From the NCBI GenBank assembly GCA_022779285.1, contig JALFST010000026.1:1-64000 (forward strand): a stretch of DNA of 64,000 nucleotides, given 5' to 3'. The notes under the pieces were generated by a model, which saw nothing but the letters and a program-made list of their open reading frames with translations, did no database searches and was not told the DNA's origin. Below, piece by piece: positions 9,236-18,456 of the stretch. The position numbers and the translations under genes are program-made. Position 1 is the first letter of the stretch; every line of letters begins with the position of its first letter. The stretch is from Peptoniphilaceae bacterium. Lineage in GTDB: Bacteria; Bacillota; Clostridia; Tissierellales; Peptoniphilaceae.

Positions 9236-10225
9236 ATGGAAGAAGATCGAGTAGAGGTGGCGGGCTCCGGACTCTGTTCATGGATGCCGGCCGCGGATAT
9301 TCCCGTAGGGGATGTCCGGAAAATCAAGGTAGAGGTACAGGAGGGCGAAACGCATGAGGATGCCGTCAAGCGTCTGTATCCGGAGGCTTTTGCCCGCTGG
9401 GGAGGAAGATTGCTTCCAAAAAAAGAAATAGAGCATGCCATTCAAAAAACATATCGCACACGTCTGATGGCAGCTTTCACAAAGGCTCTGAAGGAATATG
9501 AGATGCTCAAGCCGGGAGATCGCGTGGCGGTTGCCATCTCGGGAGGAAAGGATTCTCTCCTTTGTGCAAAGCTGTTTCAGCTTTTGCAGCGATATTCCGA
9601 GGTGCCCTTTGAGGCGGAATTTTTGTGCATGGATCCCGGATATGCACAGGATAACCGTGACCTTTTAGAGCTGAATCTTGCATGGCTGGGGATTCCCGCA
9701 ACCATTGTGCGCTCGGATGTGTTTGGAGTTGCGGATTCTGTAGCAAAGAACCCATGTTATCTCTGTGCGAGAATGCGCCGGGGATTCTTATATTCGGAGG
9801 CGCAGAAACTGGGCTGCAACAAGGTTGCGCTGGGACATCATCGCAACGATGTCATTGAAACGACGCTTCTCAACGTGCTCTGGTCGGCCAATTTTAAGGT
9901 TATGATGCCGAAGATCATGGCAAAGAATTTTGAAAATATGGAGTTGATCCGGCCGCTGTATTTTATCGAAGAAAAAGACATTATCGCTTGGAGAGACTAT
10001 TGCGGCATTTTAGCATTGGACTGCGCCTGCACCGTGACTCGGAGATCCTCCGGCTCGCAGCGCAAGCAGACAAAAATGCTGATCCAGCAGCTGAAAAAAA
10101 ACAATCCCAATGTGGAGCTTTCCATCTTCCGCGCAGGCGAAAATGTCGCTGTGGATGCGGTTTTGGGAACGATTGATCATGGCATACATCACTCATTTTT
10201 GGAACGATATGGAGAATTGCAATGA
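9236..10225 (+). CDS. PP-loop ATPase of the TtcA tRNA-thiolation family
   Basis: It probably adenylates a cytidine in tRNA for sulfur insertion (2-thiocytidine at position 32 in the TtcA prototype). The PP-loop SGGKDS is at 102-107, a CxxC (Cys174, Cys177) follows, and there are further cysteines at 263 and 265, matching the three-Cys iron-sulfur set of TtcA. An N-terminal extension of about 85 residues precedes the PP-loop domain. The stop overlaps uppP (ATGA). The family is clear, the exact tRNA target is not. Confidence 0.8.
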   Translation: MEEDRVEVAGSGLCSWMPAADIPVGDVRKIKVEVQEGETHEDAVKRLYPEAFARWGGRLLPKKEIEHAIQKTYRTRLMAAFTKALKEYEMLKPGDRVAVAISGGKDSLLCAKLFQLLQRYSEVPFEAEFLCMDPGYAQDNRDLLELNLAWLGIPATIVRSDVFGVADSVAKNPCYLCARMRRGFLYSEAQKLGCNKVALGHHRNDVIETTLLNVLWSANFKVMMPKIMAKNFENMELIRPLYFIEEKDIIAWRDYCGILALDCACTVTRRSSGSQRKQTKMLIQQLKKNNPNVELSIFRAGENVAVDAVLGTIDHGIHHSFLERYGELQ

Positions 10226-11115
10226 ATGGAATCATCGATTTTTTCAAGGTAGCCGTTCTTTCGATTGTTGAGGGCATCACGGAATTTTTGCCGATTTCTT
10301 CAACAGGGCACCTGGTACTTGTGAACGAATTTGTAAAGCTCAGCCCAAAGGAATTTGCGAATGCATTTTCCTACATTATTCAACTGGGAGCAATTTTATC
10401 GGTTGTTGTGATTTACTTTCACCGTTTGAACCCATGGAAGGGTCCTGATCACGGCGGCAGCAAGCTTCCTGATCGCTATGCGGGATGGAATCGGCAGACG
10501 CGTATCTATTATCGAATCAGTCATCCCGACGGCGCTACAATGGATCTGTGGAAAAAGGTCATTATCGGATGTATTCCCGGAGCGGTTTTCGGACTTGCGC
10601 TGGACGATCTGATCGATGCTCATTTGATGACCGTACCTGTCGTGACGACAACATTGATTGTCTACGGAATCATCATGATCTGGATGGAAAATCGCAATGC
10701 AAAGCGTAGCCTCGTAAAGTACGAATCCACGGCAGAGGTACCGTATCGCATCGCATTTTTCATCGGACTGTTCCAATGCTTAGCGCTCATTCCGGGAACC
10801 TCTCGATCTGCGGCGACGATTATCGGAGCGATGGCTCTGGGAGCAAGTCGTATGGCAGCGGCAGAGTTCAGCTTTTTCATGGCGATTCCTGTCATGGTTG
10901 GTGCAACCGGACTTAAGGTGGTGAAAAATCTGGGAAATTATACCGCGGGTCAGTGGATGCTGATCCTTGCAGGATTTGTGATTTCTTTCCTGGTTGCCTA
11001 TACGGTAATTCAGAAATTTCTCAGCTATATTCAGAAGAAGGATTTTAAGATTTTCGGCTATTATCGCATAGCACTGGGTTTGGTGCTGATTATTTATATG
11101 ATCTTCAGTATGTGA
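10222..11115 (+). CDS. uppP: Undecaprenyl-diphosphatase (BacA family)
   Basis: This membrane enzyme dephosphorylates undecaprenyl diphosphate to recycle the lipid carrier of wall synthesis, and is often linked to bacitracin tolerance. Both family motifs are present: EGITEFLPISSTGH near residue 15 and PGTSRSA near residue 192. At 297 residues it is longer than usual. A polar insert of about 25-30 residues lies in the loop after HRLNPW (about 72-100). Start overlaps the preceding gene as ATGA. A DUF368 carrier-lipid translocase candidate is encoded at 17518. Confidence 0.93.
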   Translation: MNGIIDFFKVAVLSIVEGITEFLPISSTGHLVLVNEFVKLSPKEFANAFSYIIQLGAILSVVVIYFHRLNPWKGPDHGGSKLPDRYAGWNRQTRIYYRISHPDGATMDLWKKVIIGCIPGAVFGLALDDLIDAHLMTVPVVTTTLIVYGIIMIWMENRNAKRSLVKYESTAEVPYRIAFFIGLFQCLALIPGTSRSAATIIGAMALGASRMAAAEFSFFMAIPVMVGATGLKVVKNLGNYTAGQWMLILAGFVISFLVAYTVIQKFLSYIQKKDFKIFGYYRIALGLVLIIYMIFSM

Positions 11116-11182
11116 TAGAATAAATTGTCAAAATATTTTTACGGGGCTGGCTTCAGCACCGTAGACAAAACAGGAGGTATCA

Positions 11183-12583
11183 ATGGACGCGGCGCAGGTA
11201 GCGCAGTCGGCGGACCCTGGATCAGCAGGGATATGGTTGCAGCTTTTTTTAATTATTTTACTGATTGCTCTCAATGCTTTTTTTTCGGCATCGGAGATGG
11301 CAATGGTTTCGGTGGACACAAACCATCTGAAGGACCGGGCGGAAAACGGAGATAAGAAGGCACAGAGGATTTTGAATTTGCTCGAGGATCCTTCTCGATT
11401 TCTGTCAACGATCCAAATTTGTATTACATTAGCAGGCTTCTTTAACTCTGCTTCTGCAGCGACAGGCTTAGCACAGCCTTTTGCAGAGATCCTGTCTCGT
11501 TTTCATATTCCAAGTGCATTTACCGTAGCAACGGTATTGATTACGATCGCAATCTCTTTTCTGACCATTATTTTCGGAGAGCTTGTTCCGAAGCGTCTGG
11601 CGCTTCAGGACGCGGAGAGCTTCTCGGATTCCGCGATCGGGCCGCTTTGGTGGGCTGCTAAAATTCTTCGTCCCTTTGTCTTGGTTCTTTCGGGAATGAC
11701 CAACGGAATCTTAAAAATCCTCGGTGTGGAAATTTCACAAATGGAGGAACAGGTCACGCTTTCGGATATCAAGTCCATCGTACAGGTAGGTCAGAGTCAG
11801 GGATTGATTAATAAGGATGAGGGAGAAATGATCAATTCCATCATCAGCTTTGACGATAAATCTGCGGAAGAAATCATGACACCGCGTACGGAGGTGTTTG
11901 CCATCGATGTCAATGATGACTACACCGAATACATCGATGAGCTTTTGTCTGTGCGTTATTCGCGAATTCCTGTTTATGATGACGATGTCGATAATATTAT
12001 CGGTATTCTTTATATTAAGGATTATCTTCAGGAGGCCTATCACAGAGGCTTTGAAAACATTCCGATTCGGGAAATTCTGCGTCCTGCATACTTTGTCCCG
12101 GAACGGAAAAATGTCAATGAGCTCTTCAATGAGATGCGCGATGACAATCTGCATCTTGCCGTTTTGATTGATGAATACGGGGGATTTTCCGGCATTGTGA
12201 CCATGGAGGACTTGCTTGAGGAGATCGTCGGAGATATTGATGATGAATATGATCAGGATGAGCCGGAAATTGAGAAGGTGAGCCGCAATACGTATTATGC
12301 TAAGGGAACACTTTCGATCAAGGAGTTGAATTTCAACACAGATGCCGAATTTGATGAGGAATCTGAGGACTACGATACGCTGGGCGGACTTTTGTTTTTC
12401 CTGATGGGACGCATTCCGGAGGACAGTGAGCATCCTTTCATTGAGTTTCAAGGAATGAAATTTTTAATCGAAAAAATTGAAAGTAAGCGTATTGTCTGGG
12501 TGCGTATCGAATATGATGCTGAAAAAATCAAGGCGGAAGAGGAAGCGCGCCGAGCGGAACGCCAGGATGCTAAGACAAAATAA
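11183..12583 (+). CDS. CNNM/HlyC-CorC family membrane protein with CBS domains
   Basis: This is a membrane protein of the CNNM/CorC group, probably handling Mg2+ or other divalent cations. An N-terminal DUF21 domain with four predicted membrane segments (about residues 15-160) is followed by a CBS pair (about 215-340, with IMTPRTEVF and DEYGG) and a C-terminal CorC_HlyC domain ending about residue 440. AGGAGG precedes the ATG. Length 466 is typical. It stands alone between uppP and rubrerythrin. Confidence 0.88.
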   Translation: MDAAQVAQSADPGSAGIWLQLFLIILLIALNAFFSASEMAMVSVDTNHLKDRAENGDKKAQRILNLLEDPSRFLSTIQICITLAGFFNSASAATGLAQPFAEILSRFHIPSAFTVATVLITIAISFLTIIFGELVPKRLALQDAESFSDSAIGPLWWAAKILRPFVLVLSGMTNGILKILGVEISQMEEQVTLSDIKSIVQVGQSQGLINKDEGEMINSIISFDDKSAEEIMTPRTEVFAIDVNDDYTEYIDELLSVRYSRIPVYDDDVDNIIGILYIKDYLQEAYHRGFENIPIREILRPAYFVPERKNVNELFNEMRDDNLHLAVLIDEYGGFSGIVTMEDLLEEIVGDIDDEYDQDEPEIEKVSRNTYYAKGTLSIKELNFNTDAEFDEESEDYDTLGGLLFFLMGRIPEDSEHPFIEFQGMKFLIEKIESKRIVWVRIEYDAEKIKAEEEARRAERQDAKTK

Positions 12584-12586
12584 AAA

Positions 12587-12637
12587 TTAGAATATTTCTA
12601 AAATTAGTATTCGCTAACAGATTTTTTGAGCTATAAT
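12587..12637 (+). promoter_or_regulatory. Rubrerythrin promoter region with PerR-like palindrome
   Basis: TTAGAA-TAT-TTCTAA at 12587-12601 is a perfect 6-bp inverted repeat. In a 7-1-7 layout it differs from the PerR box (TTATAATnATTATAA) at three positions. A consensus TATAAT lies at 12632-12637; the -35 box is weak. Control by a peroxide sensor is inferred. Confidence 0.45.
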
Positions 12638-12685
12638 ATCATCTGTAGTCGAAAAGACTTATGGGTCAAAGATCGGAGGTATATT

Positions 12686-13273
12686 ATGGCATCTTTAAAA
12701 GGCACAAAAACAGAGTTGAATTTAATGAAGTCCTTTGCGGGCGAATCCCAAGCGTTCCAGCGCTATTCCTATGCAGCTTCTCAGGCAAAAAAAGAGGGCT
12801 ATGTTCAGATTCAAAATATTTTTGAGGAAACGGCACGTAATGAGAAGGAGCATGCAAAGCGTTTCTTCAAGTTCCTGCGTGATGATTTAGAAGCGGAAAC
12901 TCCTGTTCAGGTGGAAGCAAGCTATCCTGTTGTTTATGGCGACACCAAGACCAATCTTCTGGGTGCTGCACACGGCGAGCATGAGGAAGCTACCGATATG
13001 TATCCGGAATTTGCCGATGTAGCCGAGCAAGAGGGCTTTCAGGAAATCGCACGTGTTTGGCGTGAGGTTGCCAAGGTAGAGGGACATCATGAGATTCGTT
13101 TCCAGAAGCTTCTAAAGAATATTGAAGAAGGAAAAGTCTTTGAGCGTGAGGAAGAAGTGCTTTGGAAGTGCACGAACTGCGGATATATTTATCGCGGAAA
13201 GGTTGCTCCGAAGCTTTGCCCCGCATGTGCGCATCCACAAGAGTATTTCGAGCTCTTTGTTGAAGCTTATTAA
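12686..13273 (+). CDS. rbr: Rubrerythrin
   Basis: This cytosolic non-haem di-iron peroxidase removes hydrogen peroxide in anaerobes. The N-terminal ferritin-like four-helix domain shows the ExxH-type iron ligands (ETARNEKEH and later [10 protein letters not shown]). A C-terminal rubredoxin-like domain has CxxCG and CPxC at about residues 160-180. Length is 195 residues. The start at 12686 has CGGAGGT seven bases upstream; an upstream in-frame extension has no ribosome site. Single-gene transcript with its own promoter and terminator. Confidence 0.95.
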   Translation: MASLKGTKTELNLMKSFAGESQAFQRYSYAASQAKKEGYVQIQNIFEETARNEKEHAKRFFKFLRDDLEAETPVQVEASYPVVYGDTKTNLLGAAHGEHEEATDMYPEFADVAEQEGFQEIARVWREVAKVEGHHEIRFQKLLKNIEEGKVFEREEEVLWKCTNCGYIYRGKVAPKLCPACAHPQEYFELFVEAY

Positions 13274-13284
13274 TCCGTTCCGAT

Positions 13285-13312
13285 AAGGCGTCCCGAGGGG
13301 GACGCCTTTTTT
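13285..13312 (+). terminator. Intrinsic terminator after rubrerythrin
   Basis: GGCGTCCC-GAGG-GGGACGCC followed by TTTTTT. Confidence 0.92.
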
Positions 13313-13361
13313 GATTACAAGGATTCTGATATACTGAGAAAAACGAAAAGGGGGATGCGCT

Positions 13362-14909
13362 TTGAGTGACAGTAAAAACCGACAAGACGAAGAGCAAGCT
13401 TCCGAAAATCTTGAAAAGAATATCGTGAATGAAAACGAGCCGGAGAGTCTTTCCATAGCGGAGAGTGATTTCGAAGAAGAAACAAAGGCTATGGACGAAG
13501 AAGAAACGGCGGATTTTCCTGCGGACGGAACAGCCGAGCATATGGAGGGGGAGGAAATTTCCGAATCCGATCAGGCCTCGGCACAGGAGGAATCCGGATC
13601 TGCAGAGGAAGGTGCTGCGGAGCGGAAGGTCGAGTCTGTCGCGACAGAGCAGGAAGAGTTGAGCGGCGAAACGGATGCCGATTTATCAGAAGAGATGTCT
13701 CAAGAAGAGATGTCCGGAGAAGGCGCCGGAAAGGCAGTCGGAGGAAAGGCGGAAACGCCGGCGGGCGATTCAGAGGAGAACTCATTTCTTCGGACAATGC
13801 GTCGATATCGAATGACACCGGCCCGTCTGGGGATTCTGGCAGGAATATGCATTCTTTTCTTCGTGCTGTTTCTGTTTCTCCGTCCGGGGAAAAAGGCGAC
13901 TCCGCTTACGATTTCCTCCGACTGGACAGATCTCGGCATGATCGGTGAGCGCTTTTATTTTCGTTCTGAATCGCATTTAACCGGATATTTGCCCGGGAAA
14001 AATCGAGTTGAGATTGATTTGGAGCCGGATGTTCAAAAAATTCAATATGGACATTTTATTTATGCTTTTGTTCCGGAAAACTATATTGCCGTTTATAACG
14101 CGGAGAAGGGAAATCTTACTCGGCGCATTGATGCGAGCAATGTTGAGGATATTCAGGTTATCTATGACAGGAAGAAAAAAGAGGATCGATTGATTCTCAA
14201 AAAAGCGGACCGCTTTGTCATTGCCGATCAGGAGGGCAATGTCCGGAGAGTCCTGACAACAGAGGGCAAGCCGGGGGCCTTTCTTTTTGGAACGGATCAG
14301 GAGGCATGGTCTGTAGGGGGTACGCCGCAAACGAAAACGGACGGAGAGGTCAATTTTGATCCGGAGGCGATGGCAGGGTTTGCCGAAACCAAAGAAAAAG
14401 AAATTCGCTCGGGAGATATGCAGAAGACCGCCTTGGAAAACATCACAAAGCGTAATGTGATTGCATTCAAAACGGAAGAGGCGATTGTCCGGGTGCCTAC
14501 GACATTAGCTCCTGTGAAAAAGCTGCTTTGGATGGATGATGGATCTCTTGTCGCAGCCTCGAGCAACGGCATTGTTCATATCCAAAAAGATGGAACCGTG
14601 CATTTTTTGCCGGTGCTGCAGCTTCTGGATGTGATGGTGCAGGGACAATCGATCTATGCGTTGGACGATCAGACACTTCGTATCTGGAATGCGGATGGCA
14701 TTGAAACCGAGCGCTTTGCCTTGGAATTTCCGCCTCAAAATCTTATTTGGGACAAAGATCATCCGGTGATTTATGGAGTGCAGGAAAAAGCGGAGATTCT
14801 GGGAGATCAGGTAGAAACGACGAAAACTGCGACTTGCTACGGCGTGCGATACAATGAAAAAGGAGAACCCTTTTTAATCACAGCGGATGGGATTGTGCCG
14901 CTTTCCTGA
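13362..14909 (+). CDS. Membrane protein with very acidic cytoplasmic region and propeller-like outer domain
   Basis: Not recognised as a named family. The 515-residue product begins with about 140 residues dominated by Glu, Asp, Ser and Ala, probably disordered. One membrane segment (about 153-173) follows, then a 340-residue outer domain of repeating beta-strand stretches reminiscent of a PQQ/WD-type propeller (for example MIGERFYFRSES and AVYNAEKGNLTRRID). The start is TTG, with AAGGGGG eight bases upstream. The mscS gene follows after 14 bases with its own ribosome site, so the two are probably cotranscribed. Function unknown. Confidence 0.75.
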   Translation: MSDSKNRQDEEQASENLEKNIVNENEPESLSIAESDFEEETKAMDEEETADFPADGTAEHMEGEEISESDQASAQEESGSAEEGAAERKVESVATEQEELSGETDADLSEEMSQEEMSGEGAGKAVGGKAETPAGDSEENSFLRTMRRYRMTPARLGILAGICILFFVLFLFLRPGKKATPLTISSDWTDLGMIGERFYFRSESHLTGYLPGKNRVEIDLEPDVQKIQYGHFIYAFVPENYIAVYNAEKGNLTRRIDASNVEDIQVIYDRKKKEDRLILKKADRFVIADQEGNVRRVLTTEGKPGAFLFGTDQEAWSVGGTPQTKTDGEVNFDPEAMAGFAETKEKEIRSGDMQKTALENITKRNVIAFKTEEAIVRVPTTLAPVKKLLWMDDGSLVAASSNGIVHIQKDGTVHFLPVLQLLDVMVQGQSIYALDDQTLRIWNADGIETERFALEFPPQNLIWDKDHPVIYGVQEKAEILGDQVETTKTATCYGVRYNEKGEPFLITADGIVPLS

Positions 14910-14923
14910 ACAGGGAGGAAAAA

Positions 14924-15727
14924 GTGAAGGATTTTTTTCAGAAATATTTGCAGGTCATACCTCCGGAAAGCGCATGGGATCGCATGATCCTGTCTCTTCT
15001 TATTTTCGTCATCGCGTGGATTCTTTTGCGCTTCGGAAAGCGATGGATTGCACGTTTTTTTAAGAAAACCGAGACGATACAAAATTCTGCTCGCGGAAGG
15101 ACGCTTCGGTCCCTGATTTTAAGCACCTTTCGAATTGCGGTATTTTTCCTGGCATTGACTTTGATTCTGGGACTCTATGGCATCAATACGGCTTCCCTTC
15201 TCACTGCGGCGGGAATCGGCGGAATTGCTCTGGCACTCGGTGCGCAAAATGTGATCGCCGACATCATTGCAGGGCTTTTGATTTTAGTCAGCAATTCCCT
15301 AAACGTCGGCGATTATGTGGATCTCCAAAATGGAGTGCAGGGCACGGTTGTCAAAATGGAACTGCGTCAAACCGTGATTCGCGGATATACAGGCATGGAT
15401 TATATTGTGCCGAATGCGCAAATTAAGGTTGTTGCCAATTATCAACGCAATCCGATGAACAGCGATGTGCGCATTGACATTCCGAATGCGGTGGAGCTGT
15501 CGGAGGCGAAAAAAATGATTGAGAGGGTGGCGGAACGTGCGCGGAGGGAAGCCCCCGATCGGTTTTTAGTCTTTCCGGCTTTTATCGGAGTGGAGCAGAT
15601 CAATGCATTTACTTATACCGTGAGTATTACCTCCCGCTCCGAGCTCGCGTATTTTTGGGAAAATCAGCGCAGAATTCGCGAGTATTGTATAGACGAGCTG
15701 CAACAGATGAATACCTATAAAAAGTAA
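14924..15727 (+). CDS. Small-conductance mechanosensitive channel, MscS family
   Basis: This is a membrane channel that opens under osmotic downshock. It has two or three N-terminal membrane helices, the pore-lining helix region GIGGIALALGAQNVIADIIAG (about 95-115), and the beta domain after it, with NVGDYVDL. At 267 residues it is a compact MscS/YkuT-type member. It starts with GTG after AGGGAGG. It follows the acidic membrane protein closely and is closed by a bidirectional terminator. Confidence 0.92.
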   Translation: MKDFFQKYLQVIPPESAWDRMILSLLIFVIAWILLRFGKRWIARFFKKTETIQNSARGRTLRSLILSTFRIAVFFLALTLILGLYGINTASLLTAAGIGGIALALGAQNVIADIIAGLLILVSNSLNVGDYVDLQNGVQGTVVKMELRQTVIRGYTGMDYIVPNAQIKVVANYQRNPMNSDVRIDIPNAVELSEAKKMIERVAERARREAPDRFLVFPAFIGVEQINAFTYTVSITSRSELAYFWENQRRIREYCIDELQQMNTYKK

Positions 15728-15738
15728 GCATGCAATAA

Positions 15739-15780
15739 GAAAGCGCTCATCGGTTTCCAATCCGATGAGCGCTTTCTTTT
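15739..15780. terminator. Bidirectional terminator between converging genes
   Basis: A 14-bp stem AAAGCGCTCATCGG / CCGATGAGCGCTTT with an eight-base loop and short T-runs on both strands. It serves mscS (+) and the PfkB-like gene (-), whose stop codon lies in the 3' flank. Confidence 0.9.
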
Positions 15781-16699
15781 ACCCGATTCGCTGTGATGTG
15801 ATGCGCTCGGTTTCTTTTTCAATCGTGCCAAGATCCGGAAGCCCTTTGAAATAGTAGGTCGCATTGGAGCAGCCCTGTGACCAGCGAAAGGCCTCCAGGG
15901 GATCATTGGAGCGCATATAATTTCCTACAAAGCCGGCGGTGTGAGCCATATGTGTGTAGGTAGCGGAAATAATGGGACGGTCCGGGCCGTTGATTTCATA
16001 GATTTCTCCCTTGGAAGTAACGAGCAGGGAACCGTTTCGTTCCAAATTGATAATGACATTTTGAGCGCCGCGCTGAATGCATTGCATGCCGTAGCGTGCA
16101 GCGTCCTCCTTATTTAAAACAGGAGTTTGGAAGATGGAGGACAGATCCTTTAATGTAGGAGTAATCAGTAAAGGATGAAATTTCAGAAAAGGCTCCATGT
16201 AGTTTTCGTTTAGAATGGGGAGAAATTGTGCTCCGTTGACGACTGCCGTTTCGATCATGCGCGCGTACAGATCCGTGGTGCAATTCGGAGGCAGAGAGCC
16301 GGCCAAAATCAGAAAATCTCCTTCCCGAATTCGAGCCAGATAGTAAAGCAGCTGGTCAACCTCTTCCATAGCCACATCCTCTCCTTTGCCGACGATACGT
16401 GTTTCAATCGGGCCGTTGAAGATGGACAGATTAATTCGTGTTGTGTTTTTTGTGCGGATGAAATCATTGGTAATGCCGAGATCATTGAGCTCTTCTTCAA
16501 TAAAGTCACCTGTTTTGCCTCCCAGAAAGCCCGTAGCGATAGTGGGGACATTCATTGTTTTGAGAAGCTTGGAAATTACGATGGCATGACCGCCTGCGCT
16601 CATTTTTTCCTCACCGGCATAATTGATTTGTCCCGTCTTTAATGATTCGGTTTGTGAGATAAAGTCAAAGGATGGATTGAGTGTAACTGTATAGATCAT
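15779..16699 (-). CDS. PfkB-fold sugar-kinase homologue lacking the catalytic motif
   Basis: The protein begins MIYTVTLNPS, as do 1-phosphofructokinase/tagatose-6-phosphate kinases, and keeps GSLPP (134-138) and C-terminal PfkB-fold segments. The two signature motifs are altered. GGKGxN reads GGHAIVIS (36-43). GAGD(S) before the conserved AGF reads YTHMAH, so the catalytic Asp position holds Met251. It is probably a non-catalytic or repurposed kinase fold. The reading frame is intact (306 residues, AAGGAG before the ATG at 16699), so it is not simply decayed. It is last in a five-gene minus-strand run, 19 bases after a NYN/LOTUS gene. Confidence 0.75.
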   Translation of the reverse strand: MIYTVTLNPSFDFISQTESLKTGQINYAGEEKMSAGGHAIVISKLLKTMNVPTIATGFLGGKTGDFIEEELNDLGITNDFIRTKNTTRINLSIFNGPIETRIVGKGEDVAMEEVDQLLYYLARIREGDFLILAGSLPPNCTTDLYARMIETAVVNGAQFLPILNENYMEPFLKFHPLLITPTLKDLSSIFQTPVLNKEDAARYGMQCIQRGAQNVIINLERNGSLLVTSKGEIYEINGPDRPIISATYTHMAHTAGFVGNYMRSNDPLEAFRWSQGCSNATYYFKGLPDLGTIEKETERITSQRIG

Positions 16700-16718
16700 T
16701 TTCGGCTCCTTATCAAGA

Positions 16719-17528
16719 TTATTTTTTGAATCGCACATAGAGCTGTTTGCTCCCATAGGCGTTGACGGCGCGTTGTTCTACGTCAAAGTCCTGAAAAGAC
16801 TCTACAAAGGTTGCAAGCTTTTGATGTCCGTAATTTCGCACGTCGAAATCCGGAAATCTTTTGGCAAGCTGATTGCCGAGATTGGCCAGTGAAATCCAAT
16901 CATCGTCATCCGAATTTTCCAGGACAATCTGACGCAGTGCTCTGCGAATTGTGGAAATTTTCGTGGCGGAATGGGCAGCCTCGATCCGTTTCGGGCGCGG
17001 ATGTGCATTTTTTGAGGTTTTCGGATTGGACACGAGAAGAGCGGCTGAGCCTGCGGGCTCTTTCTCTTCCTTTTCCTCTTCCGCAGGAGAGGCGGCATAG
17101 AGAACATCCAGGTATTTGAAAACATTGCATGCAGAGATAAAGGCATTGGGAGTCTTTGTCTCACCCATGCCGATCACATTCATACCCGATTCGCGGAGTC
17201 GCGATGCAAGCCTTGTAAAATCGCTATCCGAGGATACGAGCACAAAGCCATCCACGGAGCCTGTGTAGAGGATATCCATGGCATCGATAATGAGTGCGCT
17301 GTCGGAAGAATTCTTGCCATTGGTGTAGCTGTATTGCTGAATCGGCGATATCGAATTATTCAGGAGCAAATCCTTCCATTGATTGTTTCTCGTGCTTGTC
17401 CAATCGCCGTAAATCCTGCGATAGGTAGAGATGCCATAATTTGACGCCTCATCAAAAATTACATGAATGTATTTGGAGGAGACATTCTCCGCATCAATCA
17501 GAACCGCATAACGTGCTTCATCGCTCAT
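16719..17528 (-). CDS. NYN-domain RNase with C-terminal LOTUS (OST-HTH) domain
   Basis: A PIN-like NYN domain spans about residues 5-145, with acidic residues in LIDAENV, IDAMDIL and SSDSDFTRL that form the usual metal-binding nuclease site. After a Lys/Pro/Glu-rich linker, a LOTUS/OST-HTH domain (about 190-265) should bind RNA. The architecture is known in bacteria, but the substrate is generally unknown. The start at 17528 lies six bases after GAGAGGG and overlaps the DUF368 stop by 11 bases, so translation is coupled. A TTG two codons upstream is an alternative. Confidence 0.85.
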   Translation of the reverse strand: MSDEARYAVLIDAENVSSKYIHVIFDEASNYGISTYRRIYGDWTSTRNNQWKDLLLNNSISPIQQYSYTNGKNSSDSALIIDAMDILYTGSVDGFVLVSSDSDFTRLASRLRESGMNVIGMGETKTPNAFISACNVFKYLDVLYAASPAEEEKEEKEPAGSAALLVSNPKTSKNAHPRPKRIEAAHSATKISTIRRALRQIVLENSDDDDWISLANLGNQLAKRFPDFDVRNYGHQKLATFVESFQDFDVEQRAVNAYGSKQLYVRFKK

Positions 17529-18447
17529 ATTCAACCCTCTCTTCCAGGCGACTGAACAGGAAACTGATCACAATTCCCACGATCAGCATCACAATGCCGA
17601 AAATGACGGCGGGAAACAGCGACATTCCGGAAGCCCTCAGCGCAGACGTCTGGTAAGCCGGAAAAATAATCGAGGGGAAAATACCCAGGGTGGATCCGAT
17701 CACCATTCCTAAAATCGCATGATAGATTCCCGAGTAATAGCGCTTGAAAAGCCAAGCAACGAGCTTGGAAAAGAGAATCACACAGAGAATTCCGCCCAAA
17801 CCGAAAGGAATGAGCATGCTGAGCTGCAGGGATTCGATGCCGGCGGCCATTTTGTCATATAGGCCGAAATAGATCAAAAAATTGCTGGGACTCATGCCGG
17901 GGACAATAAAGCCCAGAGCGACAAGCATTCCGGAGAAAAACCATACCGGTATGCTCGGCTGAACGTGCGGAAGAGCCCGTCCGATATACATAAGTCCGAA
18001 AATGAGCAGAGTAAAAAGCGCCAGAATCCCCCAGTCACGCTTCCCGCGCCCTTTTTGCCCGGCTGCTCGAAACAGGGAGGGAAAAGTGCCAATGACGAAG
18101 CCGATAAAGAGACAGACGAATTGCGCTTCGTAGCGTCCGAATGCATTTTTTACAAAAACGGAAAAAAGGAACACACCGCCCAATACGCCGATTCCGATCG
18201 GAATGAAATATCGGACATTTTTCCAAAACTCACGCCTGATGTCAGAAAGAAAGTGAATCAGAGGAGGATAGAAACCGAAGATCACGGCAAGAACCCCTCC
18301 CGATAATCCGGGGAGGATTGCGCCGATACCGATGAGAATGCCTTTGAGAAGGCGGAGCATCCAAGGAAACACACCCGGCTGCGCATCGGGCGCATGTGCA
18401 ATGTCGTTTTCCTGATTTGTAGAATCCGTGATATTGGGTGGCTGCAT
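17518..18447 (-). CDS. DUF368 membrane protein, PopT-type polyprenyl-phosphate translocase
   Basis: Members of this family have been reported to return undecaprenyl phosphate across the membrane for reuse in envelope synthesis. The product (309 residues) has eight to ten predicted membrane segments and the duplicated family motif: ILPGLSGGVLAVIFGFY near residue 45 and IVPGMSPSNFLIYFGLY near residue 190. TAAGGA seven bases before the ATG overlaps the cysE stop. It links functionally to UppP (10222) rather than to its cysteine-synthesis neighbours. Confidence 0.85.
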   Translation of the reverse strand: MQPPNITDSTNQENDIAHAPDAQPGVFPWMLRLLKGILIGIGAILPGLSGGVLAVIFGFYPPLIHFLSDIRREFWKNVRYFIPIGIGVLGGVFLFSVFVKNAFGRYEAQFVCLFIGFVIGTFPSLFRAAGQKGRGKRDWGILALFTLLIFGLMYIGRALPHVQPSIPVWFFSGMLVALGFIVPGMSPSNFLIYFGLYDKMAAGIESLQLSMLIPFGLGGILCVILFSKLVAWLFKRYYSGIYHAILGMVIGSTLGIFPSIIFPAYQTSALRASGMSLFPAVIFGIVMLIVGIVISFLFSRLEERVEYER

Positions 18448-18456
18448 AATATATCC

